Assembly (NCBI GenBank): GCA_963815045.1
Contig: CAWFET010000002.1
Location: 868,001-932,000, forward strand
Length of the DNA stretch: 64,000 bases
Reading direction: 5' to 3'
From: DASUPK01 sp963815045
Lineage (GTDB): Bacteria > Actinomycetota > Thermoleophilia > Solirubrobacterales > 70-9
Shown: positions 48,744 to 57,210 of the stretch, one piece after another
How positions within the stretch are numbered: position 1 is the stretch's first letter
Layout of the letters: every line of letters starts with the position of its first letter
Notes under the pieces: generated by a model
The model's input: the letters and a program-made list of their open reading frames with translations, nothing else
Told to the model about the DNA's origin: nothing
Database searches by the model: none
Position numbers and translations under genes: made by a program

Positions 48744-49724
48744 ATGGCGATCGCTGCTCCTCACCTCATCAGTGGACGGGCCCGAGTGGGCGTTCGCACC
48801 AAGGAGCTGGTCAGACGGCTCGAGCCCGGCGAGATCGCGGTGATCGATCACCTGAACATCGACCGGGTCGCGGCCGAGGAGCTGCTCGCCGCGAGCCCAG
48901 CCGCCGTCCTGAACGCCTCGCCGTCCGCGGACGGCACGCATCCGAACCTGGGCCCGCTGATCCTGGTCCGGGGTGGAGTGCCGCTGATCGACTTGGATGC
49001 TGGATTGCTCGATCGAGTCGGCGACGGGGACACGATTGAGCTCGACCTGGACGAGGCGCTCGAGATCGAGGATCTGCTCGCGAGGCTCGACGAGGGGCGG
49101 GCGAATGCGACGGAGGCGCTGCGGGACTTCGCCGAGAACACGCTCGAGCACCTGCGCGAGGAGGCGGACGGATTTCTCTCGCTGGCCGAGTTGCCCGAGC
49201 CGCGAACGAGGTTCCGCGGCCGGGACGCACTGGTCGTCGCCCGTGGCGGCGATCACGCCAGCGACCTCGATGCCCTCTCGGGCTACGTGGAGCGGCGCGA
49301 CCCCGTCCTCGTCGGGGTGGACGGCGGAGCCGACGCCCTGATCGACCGCGGCCTCGTCCCTGACCTGATCGTGGGCGACATGGACTCGGCGAGCGAGGCC
49401 GCGCTGAGGAGCGGGGCCGAGCTGATCGTCCATGGCTATGCGGATGGAGAGGCGCCCGGGGCCGCTCGCCTCGACGCCCTCGAGCTTCCTCACTCGATCG
49501 TGGCGGCGCCGGGGACGAGCCAGGACCTCGCGCTGTTGATCGCCTACGAGCACGGCGCGCAGCTGCTGGTCAGCGTCGGCACGCCTCAGTCCCTGGTCGA
49601 GTTCCTCGGCAAGGGCAGGGCGGGCATGTCCTCGACGTTCCTCGCCCGCCTGCTCGTGGGGGACGCACTGGTCGACGCGAGCGGCGTCGGCCGGCTGCTC
49701 GTCTCCGGCTCCCCGCTGACTTGA
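48744..49724 (+). CDS. steA: SteA-like cytokinetic/thiamin pyrophosphokinase-like protein
   Basis: 326 residues. The N-terminal part has IDHLNIDRVAAEELLAASP and VLNASPSADGTHPNLGP, then a helical region, a thiamin pyrophosphokinase-like core (VGVDGGADALIDRGLVPDLIVGDMDSAS), and a C-terminal region with a membrane-like end (AGMSSTFLARLLVG). This layout and the place between recN and pyrG match actinobacterial SteA (Rv1697 type), which in corynebacteria affects septation. The usual steB partner is not next to it; a transferase gene is there instead. It overlaps that gene by four bases. Confidence 0.85.
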   Translation: MAIAAPHLISGRARVGVRTKELVRRLEPGEIAVIDHLNIDRVAAEELLAASPAAVLNASPSADGTHPNLGPLILVRGGVPLIDLDAGLLDRVGDGDTIELDLDEALEIEDLLARLDEGRANATEALRDFAENTLEHLREEADGFLSLAELPEPRTRFRGRDALVVARGGDHASDLDALSGYVERRDPVLVGVDGGADALIDRGLVPDLIVGDMDSASEAALRSGAELIVHGYADGEAPGAARLDALELPHSIVAAPGTSQDLALLIAYEHGAQLLVSVGTPQSLVEFLGKGRAGMSSTFLARLLVGDALVDASGVGRLLVSGSPLT

Positions 49725-50422
49725 TCCGCCGCGCCAACTACCGGGGCGCGGCGCTCCTGTTTCCCCTGGGCGTGCCCATCCTGGCCGCCGGGCTGATCCT
49801 GTCCGCCCTCGCCGGCGTGGAGGCCGGCCGCTGGCTCGGCTACATGGCGGGGGTATCGCTCCTCGGCGTGATCGACGACCTGCTGGGGGGCGAGGGGCCG
49901 CGGGGGGTGCGAGCTCACGGCGCCGCCCTCGCCACGGGCCGTCCCTCGACCGGTGCGCTCAAGGCTCTCGGGACGATCGCCCTGGCGGCCTGGGCGGCGC
50001 CGGGCGACGGAGGCGCCTACGTACTGAAGGTCGGCGTCCTGGCGCTCGCGCCGCACGCCGCCAACCTCATCGACCTGCGGCCGGGGAGGGTGGAGAAGGC
50101 CGCGGCGCTGACCCTCGCGGGGCTGTGCGCGCTCAGCCGCTCCCTCCAGCCACTGGATCCGGTGTGGCCGTTCGCGGTGGCCGCCGCAGCCGGCGCCCTG
50201 ATCACGCTGCGCGAGCGGGCGATGCTCGGCGACAGCGGCGCGAGCCTGATCGGCGCGGTGGCCGGAGTGGCCTGCGTCACGGCCCTCGGCCCGGCGGGGA
50301 CCGCCATCGCGCTGACGGCGCTGATCGCGATCTCGCTCTATGGGGAGTTTCACTCGATCTCCGCGGCGATCGAGCGAGTTCCGCTGCTGGAGCGACTAGA
50401 CTCGCTCGGCAGAGTCAATTGA
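49721..50422 (+). CDS. Short MraY/WecA-like glycosyl-phosphate transferase
   Basis: 233 residues, TTG start inside the steA stop. About seven membrane helices. Motifs of polyprenyl-phosphate sugar-phosphate transferases are present: RRANYRG at the start, GVIDDLLG with the Asp pair, HAANLIDLRPGR, and MLGDSGASLIG. MraY and WecA are usually 320-360 residues, so two or three N-terminal helices are missing. It may add a sugar phosphate to undecaprenyl phosphate for cell-envelope polymers. Its stop overlaps the pyrG start. Confidence 0.8.
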   Translation: MIRRANYRGAALLFPLGVPILAAGLILSALAGVEAGRWLGYMAGVSLLGVIDDLLGGEGPRGVRAHGAALATGRPSTGALKALGTIALAAWAAPGDGGAYVLKVGVLALAPHAANLIDLRPGRVEKAAALTLAGLCALSRSLQPLDPVWPFAVAAAAGALITLRERAMLGDSGASLIGAVAGVACVTALGPAGTAIALTALIAISLYGEFHSISAAIERVPLLERLDSLGRVN

Positions 50423-52122
50423 GCCAACCGAAGCCCAGCGACACCCGATTCCTCTTCGTCACAGGCGGTGTCGTTTCGTCCCTCGGCAAGGGCATCGCCT
50501 CCGCCTCACTCGGCCGTCTCCTCGTCTCGCGCGGCTTCCGGGTCCAGCTCCAGAAGCTCGATCCCTACATCAACGTCGACCCGGGAACGATGAGCCCGTT
50601 CCAGCACGGCGAGGTCTTCGTGACCGAGGACGGCGCCGAGACCGACCTCGACCTCGGCCACTACGAGCGGTTCACTGACGAGAACACCTCCCGGGCCTCC
50701 AACTTCACCGCCGGCGGCGTCTACAACAGCGTCATCCGGCGCGAGCGCCGCGGCGACTATCTCGGCGGGACCGTCCAGGTGATCCCGCACATCACCGACG
50801 AGATCAAGAACCGGATCCTGATCGTCGCCGAGTCCCAGGCCGTCGACTTCGTGATCACCGAGATCGGAGGGACAGTCGGCGACATCGAGTCCCTGCCGTT
50901 CCTCGAGGCCATCCGCCAGCTCTACACCGACATGGGCCCGAAGCGCTGCATGTTCGTCCACCTCACCCTGGTGCCCTACATCGGGCACGCGGGCGAGATG
51001 AAGACCAAGCCGACGCAGCACTCGGTCAACGAGCTGCGCCGGATCGGCGTTCAACCCCACGCGCTGCTCTGCCGCTCCGAGCAGGGGCTCGACCGCGACA
51101 TCCGCAAGAAGATCGCCCTCTTCGCCTCGCTTCCCGAGGACGCCGTGATCTCGGCCCGCGACGTCGACAACGTCTACAAGGTGCCGCTCGTGCTGCGCGC
51201 CGAGGGGATGGACGACCAGATCCTCGACCACTTCGGCATGGAGGCCCCGGCGCCCGACCTGGCCGAGTGGGAGGAGCTGATCAAGCGCGCCGACGCCTCG
51301 CGCGAGTGCAAGGTGAAGATCGCGCTGGTCGGGAAGTACGTCCAGCTCGAGGACGCGTACAAGTCGGTGATCGAGGCCCTCACCCACGGTGGATGGGCGC
51401 ATGGGGTGGAGGTCGAGACCGAGCTTGTTTCGGCCGAGGACATCGACGAGGCCGAGCTCGAGGGCGTCGACGGGATCCTGATCCCCGGCGGCTTCGGGGA
51501 GCGCGGCATCGAGGGCAAGGTCGAGGCCGCCCGGATCGCGCGGGAGAAGGGAATTCCCTATCTCGGGATCTGCCTCGGAATGCAGATCGCCGTCGTCGAG
51601 TTCGCACGCAACGTCTGCGGGATGGACGGCGCCAACTCCGCCGAGTTCGATCCCGAGACCCCGTTCCCGGTCGTCGACCTGCTGCCCGAGCAGAAGGAGG
51701 TCTCGGACCTCGGCGGGACGATGAGGCTCGGCGCCGATCCGGTGAAGCTCCACGACGACACCCAGGCCCGCGAGATCTTCGGAGAGCCCGTCATCTACAA
51801 GCGGCACCGCCACCGCTATGAGGTGAACAACATGCTGCGCAGGCGGCTCGAGGAGGAGGGCATGGTGGCGAGCGGGACCTCGCCCGACGACCGCCTCGTC
51901 GAGGTGATCGAGCTGCCGGACCACCCCTTCTTCGTCGCCTCCCAGTTCCACCCCGAGTTCAACTCCCGGCCGACCCGCCCGGAGCCGCTCTTCCGCGACT
52001 TCGTCGGCGCCGCCGCGAAGCGGGCCGAGGAACGTCCGGCCGCCGCTGAGACCGCCGAGGCGGAAACCGCCGCCGAGGAGTCCGCGGAGTCCGAGGACGT
52101 CAGCGTCCGCCGCTCGGGCTAG
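50419..52122 (+). CDS. pyrG: CTP synthase
   Basis: 567 residues from TTG 50419, overlapping the preceding stop; the frame extends upstream but the family begins with FLFVTGGVVSSLGKG. The synthase domain is complete (KLDPYINVDPGTMSPFQHGEVFVTEDG split in the text), as is the glutamine amidotransferase domain with GICLGMQ (Cys nucleophile) and the C-terminal HPEF. A 30-residue Ala/Glu-rich tail follows. It converts UTP to CTP. Its stop overlaps that of the convergent methyltransferase gene within CTAG. Confidence 0.95.
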   Translation: MSQPKPSDTRFLFVTGGVVSSLGKGIASASLGRLLVSRGFRVQLQKLDPYINVDPGTMSPFQHGEVFVTEDGAETDLDLGHYERFTDENTSRASNFTAGGVYNSVIRRERRGDYLGGTVQVIPHITDEIKNRILIVAESQAVDFVITEIGGTVGDIESLPFLEAIRQLYTDMGPKRCMFVHLTLVPYIGHAGEMKTKPTQHSVNELRRIGVQPHALLCRSEQGLDRDIRKKIALFASLPEDAVISARDVDNVYKVPLVLRAEGMDDQILDHFGMEAPAPDLAEWEELIKRADASRECKVKIALVGKYVQLEDAYKSVIEALTHGGWAHGVEVETELVSAEDIDEAELEGVDGILIPGGFGERGIEGKVEAARIAREKGIPYLGICLGMQIAVVEFARNVCGMDGANSAEFDPETPFPVVDLLPEQKEVSDLGGTMRLGADPVKLHDDTQAREIFGEPVIYKRHRHRYEVNNMLRRRLEEEGMVASGTSPDDRLVEVIELPDHPFFVASQFHPEFNSRPTRPEPLFRDFVGAAAKRAEERPAAAETAEAETAAEESAESEDVSVRRSG

Positions 52123-52880
52123 CCGCCGAGCAAGAGCCAGCGCTGCCTGATCACGAGTCCGTCGTCTGTGCGCGCCGCACGTAGACCCGTCGGCTCGCCG
52201 CCGTCGGCCTCGGCCTCGAAGGCCGCGCGGATCCGCTCCCGATCCGCCTCCGGCGTTTGGGCCTGCTCGAACCATGGCTCTATCGGCATGGAGTGCTCCC
52301 GCGCTGCCTCGCTCCTCGGGCTGCGCCCGGCCGTCTCGAACAGGGAGCGGAGCTCCTCCTCGGGGAGGGCGCGGGTGTGGCTCGGGTCGCGCAGGCGCTC
52401 GAGCTCGTCGTGACGATCGCCGCCGGCAACCATGTCGATCAGGGTGACCGAGCCGTCGGGCCGGCAGACGCGAGACATCTCGGCGATCGCCGCCGCCGGG
52501 TCGTCCAAGTGATGTAGGGCGAACCGGCTGATGACGACGTCGAACTGCCCGTCCGGGAAGGGGAGATCGGTCGCGTCGCCCCGGACGAAGGTCACGTCGT
52601 CGCGACCCTCCTTCTGCACCGAGCGGAGGCCGGCGGCCAGCATCGCGTCGGTGAGGTCGACGATCACGGCGCTCGAACCGGTGCGCGCGAGATGGCGGCC
52701 GAGCTGTCCCGTTCCTCCGGCGACGTCGAGGATCTTCGAGTCCGGCGAGAGCTCCACGCGCGCGGCGATCCAGTTCAGGATCGAGGAGTCACGGAATAGT
52801 GAACCCGGCGCCTCGAAGTTGGAAGCCTGCCCAGTGAACTCCCGGCGCACCACCTCGCGTTGATCGGAGCTGCGCTCCAT
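52119..52880 (-). CDS. SAM-dependent methyltransferase, UbiE-like
   Basis: 253 residues. The SAM site shows LDVAGGTGQLGRHLA (motif I), VDLTDAML (motif II), GDATDLPFPDGQFDVV and the HHLDDP segment. The N-terminus REFTGQASNFEAPG resembles ubiquinone/menaquinone methyltransferase-like proteins. The substrate is not known. It is convergent with pyrG and shares four bases of stop codon with it. Confidence 0.88.
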   Translation of the reverse strand: MERSSDQREVVRREFTGQASNFEAPGSLFRDSSILNWIAARVELSPDSKILDVAGGTGQLGRHLARTGSSAVIVDLTDAMLAAGLRSVQKEGRDDVTFVRGDATDLPFPDGQFDVVISRFALHHLDDPAAAIAEMSRVCRPDGSVTLIDMVAGGDRHDELERLRDPSHTRALPEEELRSLFETAGRSPRSEAAREHSMPIEPWFEQAQTPEADRERIRAAFEAEADGGEPTGLRAARTDDGLVIRQRWLLLGG

Positions 52881-52908
52881 GCCTGGAAGCTAGCGAGGGC
52901 GGCTCGGT

Positions 52909-53379
52909 TCAGAGATCGGCGATCAACAGCACCAGCAGCGCCGTCAGGAAGACCCCGGAGGCAACCGAGAGCGTCACGATCTTGAGCCGCCAGCGAGAGC
53001 TGATCCCCGCCACGCCGAAGAGGAAGAGGGAGGTCGCGAGGATCACCTCGGCCAGCGTGTAGGTGGCGGCCCTGTCCTGGTGGTCCTCGGCGTTGTTGAT
53101 GGCCTCCTGTGCTCGGTGCTCGAGCGTGCGTCCCGCCGGAGTGCGAACGCCGGCCCCCGCTGCCAGCACGATGTTGTGAGTGGAGGCATGGAAGTCGAGC
53201 TCGGCCTCGTGCTCCTGGTGCTCGTTCAGGAAGACCGCACCGGCGGTGACGATCGCGGCGAGGCCGAGTGCGACGGCGATGATGATCTCGAGCCGCGCCT
53301 CCCACGCGGGGGAGGGTGCGTCCGAGGAACGCCTGATGTGCTGCTCGTGGTGGTCGTGCTGGATCGGTTGGCGTGCCAC
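52909..53379 (-). CDS. Membrane protein of unknown function with His-rich N-terminus
   Basis: 156 residues from GTG 53379. A His-rich start (HDHHEQH) precedes helix 1 (IIIAVALGLAAIVTAGAVFL), a long polar loop with several His and Glu, and two further helices near the end. The arrangement resembles DUF4337-type proteins, but I cannot confirm this. It is divergent from the M20 peptidase gene, 59 bases apart, and lies 28 bases upstream of the methyltransferase gene on the same strand. Confidence 0.68.
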   Translation of the reverse strand: MARQPIQHDHHEQHIRRSSDAPSPAWEARLEIIIAVALGLAAIVTAGAVFLNEHQEHEAELDFHASTHNIVLAAGAGVRTPAGRTLEHRAQEAINNAEDHQDRAATYTLAEVILATSLFLFGVAGISSRWRLKIVTLSVASGVFLTALLVLLIADL

Positions 53380-53425
53380 GCCAGTCTTCTATCAGCGTGC
53401 GAAGACGGCGAGCTCTCCCGCTGAA

Positions 53426-53431
53426 TAGCCT
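53426..53431 (+). promoter_or_regulatory. Leaderless-type -10 box of the M20 peptidase gene
   Basis: TAGCCT with a seven-base gap to GTG 53439, which selects this start over upstream in-frame codons as far as 53373. Confidence 0.5.
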
Positions 53432-53438
53432 GTCGCGC

Positions 53439-54575
53439 GTGAACGCGGAGGACCAGCGGATGCTCGACCGTTTCGCTCGCCTCTGCGAGATCGCGAGCCC
53501 GACCGGAGAGGAGAGGGCGGTCACCGATGCGGTCCTCGAGGAGCTGGGCGGCATCGGCGTGGAGGCGGTGGAGGACGGCGCGGCCGGACCGGCACGGGCC
53601 GGCGCCGGCAACCTGATCGCTCGCATTCCCGGGAGCGGCGACGGCTGGGTCTCGTTCTTCGCCCATCTCGACACGGTTCCCCACGAGGGCCCGATCGAGG
53701 TCGTGCGCGAGAACGGCCGCTTCACCACCGCCGGGGACACCATCCTCGGCGCCGACAACAAGGCCGCGGTCACCGTGTTGATGGAGCTCGCCGCCCGCCA
53801 CGCTGCCGATCAGGGGCCGATGGGGCTGGAGCTCGTCTTCACGGTCGCCGAGGAGGATGGGCTGCGGGGCGCCAAGGAGCTCGACATCCCCGCGCTCCGG
53901 GCGCCCTTCGGCTACGTCCTCGATCACGCGACGCCGATTGGAGAGGTGATCGTGGCCGCGCCGACCTACAAGCGGCTGATCGCTGACTTCACGGGGCAGG
54001 AGGCTCACGCCGGGATCAATCCCGAGGAGGGTCACAGCGCCATCGCAGCCGCGGGCGCCGCGGTCGCCGGGATGAAGCTCGGGCGGCTGGACGAGGAGAC
54101 CACCGCGAACGTGGGGATCATCGAGGGCGGCACGGCGTCCAACGTCGTCGCCGGGCACTGCCGGATCCTCGGCGAAGCGCGGAGCGTCGACGGCGAGCGG
54201 GCGGCGACGACGATCGGCGAGATGGTCGATGCGTGCACCTGGGCGGCCGGCGAGCAGGGGTGCGACGTCGACGCGCAGGTGATCGAGATGTTCCGGGGCT
54301 ACAGGCTCGATCCGAAATCCGAGGCGGTGCGGATCGCCTCGGAGGCGCTCCGGCGCACCGGTCATGAGCCGAAGCTGGTCGCGACCGGCGGAGGGAGCGA
54401 TGCGAACGCGCTCGTCGCCTCGGGCTATGAGGCCGTGCTGCTCGCCAACGGCACGGAGGCGAACCACACGCCACAGGAATCGGTTGCCGAAGGGGCGATT
54501 CTGGAGATGCTTGCGGTGTGCGAAGCCGCCCTCAATGAGGCGGCGCGGGTGGCAGCGACTACGAACGGGGGCTAG
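53439..54575 (+). CDS. M20-family metallopeptidase, PepT-like
   Basis: 378 residues from GTG 53439. Metal and catalytic motifs: FAHLDTVP, LGADNKAAV with the bridging Asp, EEDGLRGAKELD with the catalytic Glu, and a final HTPQES-type His in ANHTPQESV. The dimerisation domain lies between about residues 185 and 290. Tripeptidase T-like proteins trim short peptides in the cytoplasm. It is followed two bases later by the DUF3866 gene. Confidence 0.9.
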   Translation: MNAEDQRMLDRFARLCEIASPTGEERAVTDAVLEELGGIGVEAVEDGAAGPARAGAGNLIARIPGSGDGWVSFFAHLDTVPHEGPIEVVRENGRFTTAGDTILGADNKAAVTVLMELAARHAADQGPMGLELVFTVAEEDGLRGAKELDIPALRAPFGYVLDHATPIGEVIVAAPTYKRLIADFTGQEAHAGINPEEGHSAIAAAGAAVAGMKLGRLDEETTANVGIIEGGTASNVVAGHCRILGEARSVDGERAATTIGEMVDACTWAAGEQGCDVDAQVIEMFRGYRLDPKSEAVRIASEALRRTGHEPKLVATGGGSDANALVASGYEAVLLANGTEANHTPQESVAEGAILEMLAVCEAALNEAARVAATTNGG

Positions 54576-54577
54576 AC

Positions 54578-55630
54578 GTGTTGAAGCTGAGGCGGGGCGT
54601 CGTGACGGAGACCGATCCGCTCCGTGTCCGGATCGGAGACGTGGTGCGGTCGGCGTGGGCCGACGAGTCGCTCGTCGGCGAGATCCGTGAGGGCGACGAG
54701 CTGATCCTGAACACGGAAGCTCGCGATCTGGGCCTGGGCTCGGGTGGATTCGACATCGTGCACGCGAACCTGACGCGCGGCCTGGATCACCCGGGCGCCG
54801 AGGAGGCCCGGGCGATGAAGCTCAACTACACCTCCCTCCAGCACCCGGTCGAACCGGTGGAGGCTCGGGAGTGGAGCGGGCCCTCGCGGCAGATCCCGGT
54901 GCTGGTGCTTGCGCTGCACGGGCAGCTCGCCCCGGCCGCCTGGGCCGCCGCGCGTGGGCCGGGTGAGCTGCGCGTCGGCTACATCCAGACGACCGGCGGC
55001 GCGCTGCCGGGCGCGCTTTCCGAGGACGTCGCCGAGCTCCGGAACGCCGGCCTGCTTTGCGAGCACGTGACGGCGGGCGCGGCGTACGGGGCGGAGCTCG
55101 AGGCGCTCACCGTGATCGGCGCGCTGCAGGCGGCCGCCGGCCCGCTCGGCTGGGACGCGGTGATCGCCGGGTCCGGGCCCGGGATCGCCGGGTCCGAGTC
55201 GGAGCTCGGACACGGGGGGATGGCGGCCCTCGATACGGCGCATGCCTCGCTCATCCTGGGGCACGAGACCCTGCTGGCGCCAAGGATGTCGAGCGGCGAC
55301 CCCCGCGAGCGCCATCGCGGCCTGAGCCATCACACCGAGACGGTGCTGCGCATGCTGCTCGGCAACGTCCGCGTACCCGCCCCGGCCCCTGGGCCGACGC
55401 CGTGGCCCCGGGTGGGCGGGGGAGATCGCTCGATGGCGGACCTGCGCGAGGCGTGCGGCGATCGCCACGAGATCTGGCCGCGCGAGGCGCCGGTCGACGA
55501 GTACGCGGAGAGCGGCCTCCCCGCCACCCACATGGGGCGCGGGATCGAGGAGGACAGACTCTTCTTCGCGGCCGCGCTCGCCGCGGGCGACGCTCTCACG
55601 GCCGCGACCGTCGCGGAGCTGGCGGCGTGA
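54578..55630 (+). CDS. DUF3866 family protein
   Basis: 350 residues. The sequence carries the recurring features of the DUF3866 family: EGDELILNTEARDLGLGSGGFD, MKLNYTSLQHPVEPVE, GPGIAGSESELGHGG and RHRGLSHHTETVL (the first two written here in part). The family has no known function. The Gly-rich GPGIAGS segment and paired His could be part of an active site. It sits between an M20 peptidase gene and an ADP-ribose Nudix gene, an order known in several Gram-positive genomes, and overlaps the Nudix start by four bases. Confidence 0.88.
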   Translation: MLKLRRGVVTETDPLRVRIGDVVRSAWADESLVGEIREGDELILNTEARDLGLGSGGFDIVHANLTRGLDHPGAEEARAMKLNYTSLQHPVEPVEAREWSGPSRQIPVLVLALHGQLAPAAWAAARGPGELRVGYIQTTGGALPGALSEDVAELRNAGLLCEHVTAGAAYGAELEALTVIGALQAAAGPLGWDAVIAGSGPGIAGSESELGHGGMAALDTAHASLILGHETLLAPRMSSGDPRERHRGLSHHTETVLRMLLGNVRVPAPAPGPTPWPRVGGGDRSMADLREACGDRHEIWPREAPVDEYAESGLPATHMGRGIEEDRLFFAAALAAGDALTAATVAELAA

Positions 55631-56157
55631 GCGACGAGCGCCTGAAGAAGGTGGGAGGGAAGCTCGTCCACCGCGGGCCGATCGCCTCGGTGCGGATGGA
55701 GACCTTCCAGTACGAGGACGGGAGCCGCTCCACCCGGCAGGTCGTCATCCATCCCGGCGCGGTCTGCGTGATCCCTCACGATGGGCGCACCCTCTACATG
55801 GTCGAGCAGCCACGCGAGGCGGTCGAGGAGCCGGCGCTGCTCGAGCTCCCGGCGGGCAAGCTCGACGTCGAGGGGGAGACGCCGCTCGAGTGCGCTCAGC
55901 GGGAGCTGGCCGAGGAGATCGGCAAGGCGGCCGGCGACTGGCGCGAGCTGAAGAGCTTCTACACGAGCCCCGGCTTCGCGAACGAGCGCGTCTGGCTCTT
56001 CCTGGCCACCGAGCTCTACGACGTGCCGGGCGAGCAGACCTCTGAGGAGAGGATCGAGATCGTCGAGATCCCCCTCAGCGACATCGACGGCACGATCGAG
56101 CGCACAGAGGACGCCAAGTCGCTGATCGGGCTCCTCCTGCTCAAGCAGCTCACCTGA
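55627..56157 (+). CDS. ADP-ribose pyrophosphatase (Nudix hydrolase)
   Basis: 176 residues from GTG 55627. The Nudix box reads LPAGKLDVEGETP followed by RELAEEIG; there are six rather than five residues between the first Gly and Glu, as in mycobacterial ADP-ribose pyrophosphatase. SFYTSPGFANERVWLFLA after the box is typical of ADP-ribose enzymes. It hydrolyses ADP-ribose to AMP and ribose 5-phosphate. It is coupled to the DUF3866 gene. Confidence 0.92.
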   Translation: MSDERLKKVGGKLVHRGPIASVRMETFQYEDGSRSTRQVVIHPGAVCVIPHDGRTLYMVEQPREAVEEPALLELPAGKLDVEGETPLECAQRELAEEIGKAAGDWRELKSFYTSPGFANERVWLFLATELYDVPGEQTSEERIEIVEIPLSDIDGTIERTEDAKSLIGLLLLKQLT

Positions 56158-56160
56158 AAC

Positions 56161-56193
56161 GGGTTGCTCCTCGGCTTCGCCTGCGGAGCACCC
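56161..56193 (+). terminator. Bulged hairpin after the Nudix gene
   Basis: GGGT-T-GCTCC pairs with GGAGC-ACCC around an inner GGC-TTC-GCC. It lies four bases beyond the Nudix stop and 42 bases before xerD. There is no T-tract, so terminator function is an inference. Confidence 0.35.
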
Positions 56194-56234
56194 TCGCATG
56201 AAGGGACGCGCCGCTCGCCGCGGAAGTACTCCGC

Positions 56235-57200
56235 ATGGCGACGATCGCGCCTGAACGGCCTGCCCAAACCCCCGCCTCCGAGCGCTACGAGGCCCTCGTC
56301 CTCGACTTCCTCGCGCACCTCGAGTTCGAGCGTGGGCTCTCGCGCAACACGCTCGCCGCCTACCGGACCGACCTGCTCCAGTTCGGCCGCTTCCTGGCGG
56401 AACGCGACAAGGACGCAACCGTCGCGGAGCCGGGCGACCTCTCCGACTTCCTGGCAGATGTGGCCAAGGGCGACGGCAATGGCCGGGCGCCCTGCTCCAC
56501 CGCCACCGTCAACCGCAAGGCGGCCTGCCTGCGCTCCTTCTACCGCCACCTGCGGCGCGAGGAGGAGATCGAGGACGACCCGGCGGCACGCCTGGACACA
56601 CCGCCCCGCGGCAAGAAGCTTCCGGAGGTCCTGAGCTACGCGGAGGTGCAGCGGCTGCTCGCCCAGCCGCGTGGCGATGACGCGGCGACGCTTCGCGACC
56701 GCGCGCTGCTCGAGCTGATGTACGCCTCGGGCCTGCGCGCGTCGGAGACGATCTCCCTGGAGATCTCGGACGTGGACCTCGAGCACGGGATCGTCAGGGC
56801 GCGAGGCAAGGGATCCAAGGAGCGCCTGGTGCCCGTGGGGGGCAAGGCGATCGCGGCGGTCCGCGTCTACCTGCGCGGCGGCAGGCCCGAGCTCGTGCGC
56901 TCCAACGACGAGCGCAAGCTCTTCGTCAACTTCCGTGGCGGGGCCCTGACGCGCCAGGGTCTCTACAAGATCGTGCTGCGGCACGCCCGGACGGCCGGGC
57001 TCGGCGATCGGATGAGCCCGCACACGCTGCGGCACTCCTTTGCGACGCACCTGCTCTCCGGCGGCTGCGACCTGCGCTCGGTGCAGGAGATGCTCGGCCA
57101 CGCCGATCTCTCGACCACCCAGCTCTATACGCACCTCTCCGGCGAGGAGCTCAAGGAGGCCTACTTCAAGGCTCATCCAAGGGCGCACCTGCCTCAGTAG
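56235..57200 (+). CDS. xerD: Tyrosine recombinase XerD
   Basis: 321 residues. The N-terminal SAM-like domain reads LDFLAHLEFERGLSRNTL with TAAYRTDL-type text; the catalytic residues are Arg in YASGLRASE, Lys in GKGSKERLVP, His-Leu-Arg in TLRHSFATHLL, His in LGHADLST and Tyr in TQLYTHL. It resolves chromosome dimers at dif together with XerC. The position next to the Nudix gene is the usual actinobacterial one, so it is a housekeeping gene and not a phage integrase. Confidence 0.94.
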   Translation: MATIAPERPAQTPASERYEALVLDFLAHLEFERGLSRNTLAAYRTDLLQFGRFLAERDKDATVAEPGDLSDFLADVAKGDGNGRAPCSTATVNRKAACLRSFYRHLRREEEIEDDPAARLDTPPRGKKLPEVLSYAEVQRLLAQPRGDDAATLRDRALLELMYASGLRASETISLEISDVDLEHGIVRARGKGSKERLVPVGGKAIAAVRVYLRGGRPELVRSNDERKLFVNFRGGALTRQGLYKIVLRHARTAGLGDRMSPHTLRHSFATHLLSGGCDLRSVQEMLGHADLSTTQLYTHLSGEELKEAYFKAHPRAHLPQ

Positions 57201-57203
57201 CTT
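57198..57203 (+). promoter_or_regulatory. Leaderless-type -10 box of mutM, overlapping the xerD stop codon
   Basis: TAGCTT with a seven-base gap to ATG 57211; its TAG is the xerD stop codon. Confidence 0.5.
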
Positions 57204-57210
57204 CTAGGGC

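Noticed and set aside
56235..57200. Tyrosine recombinase as a sign of a prophage or integrative element
   Set aside because: The gene sits in the normal actinobacterial Nudix-xerD order and all neighbours are housekeeping genes. No attachment repeats were seen.
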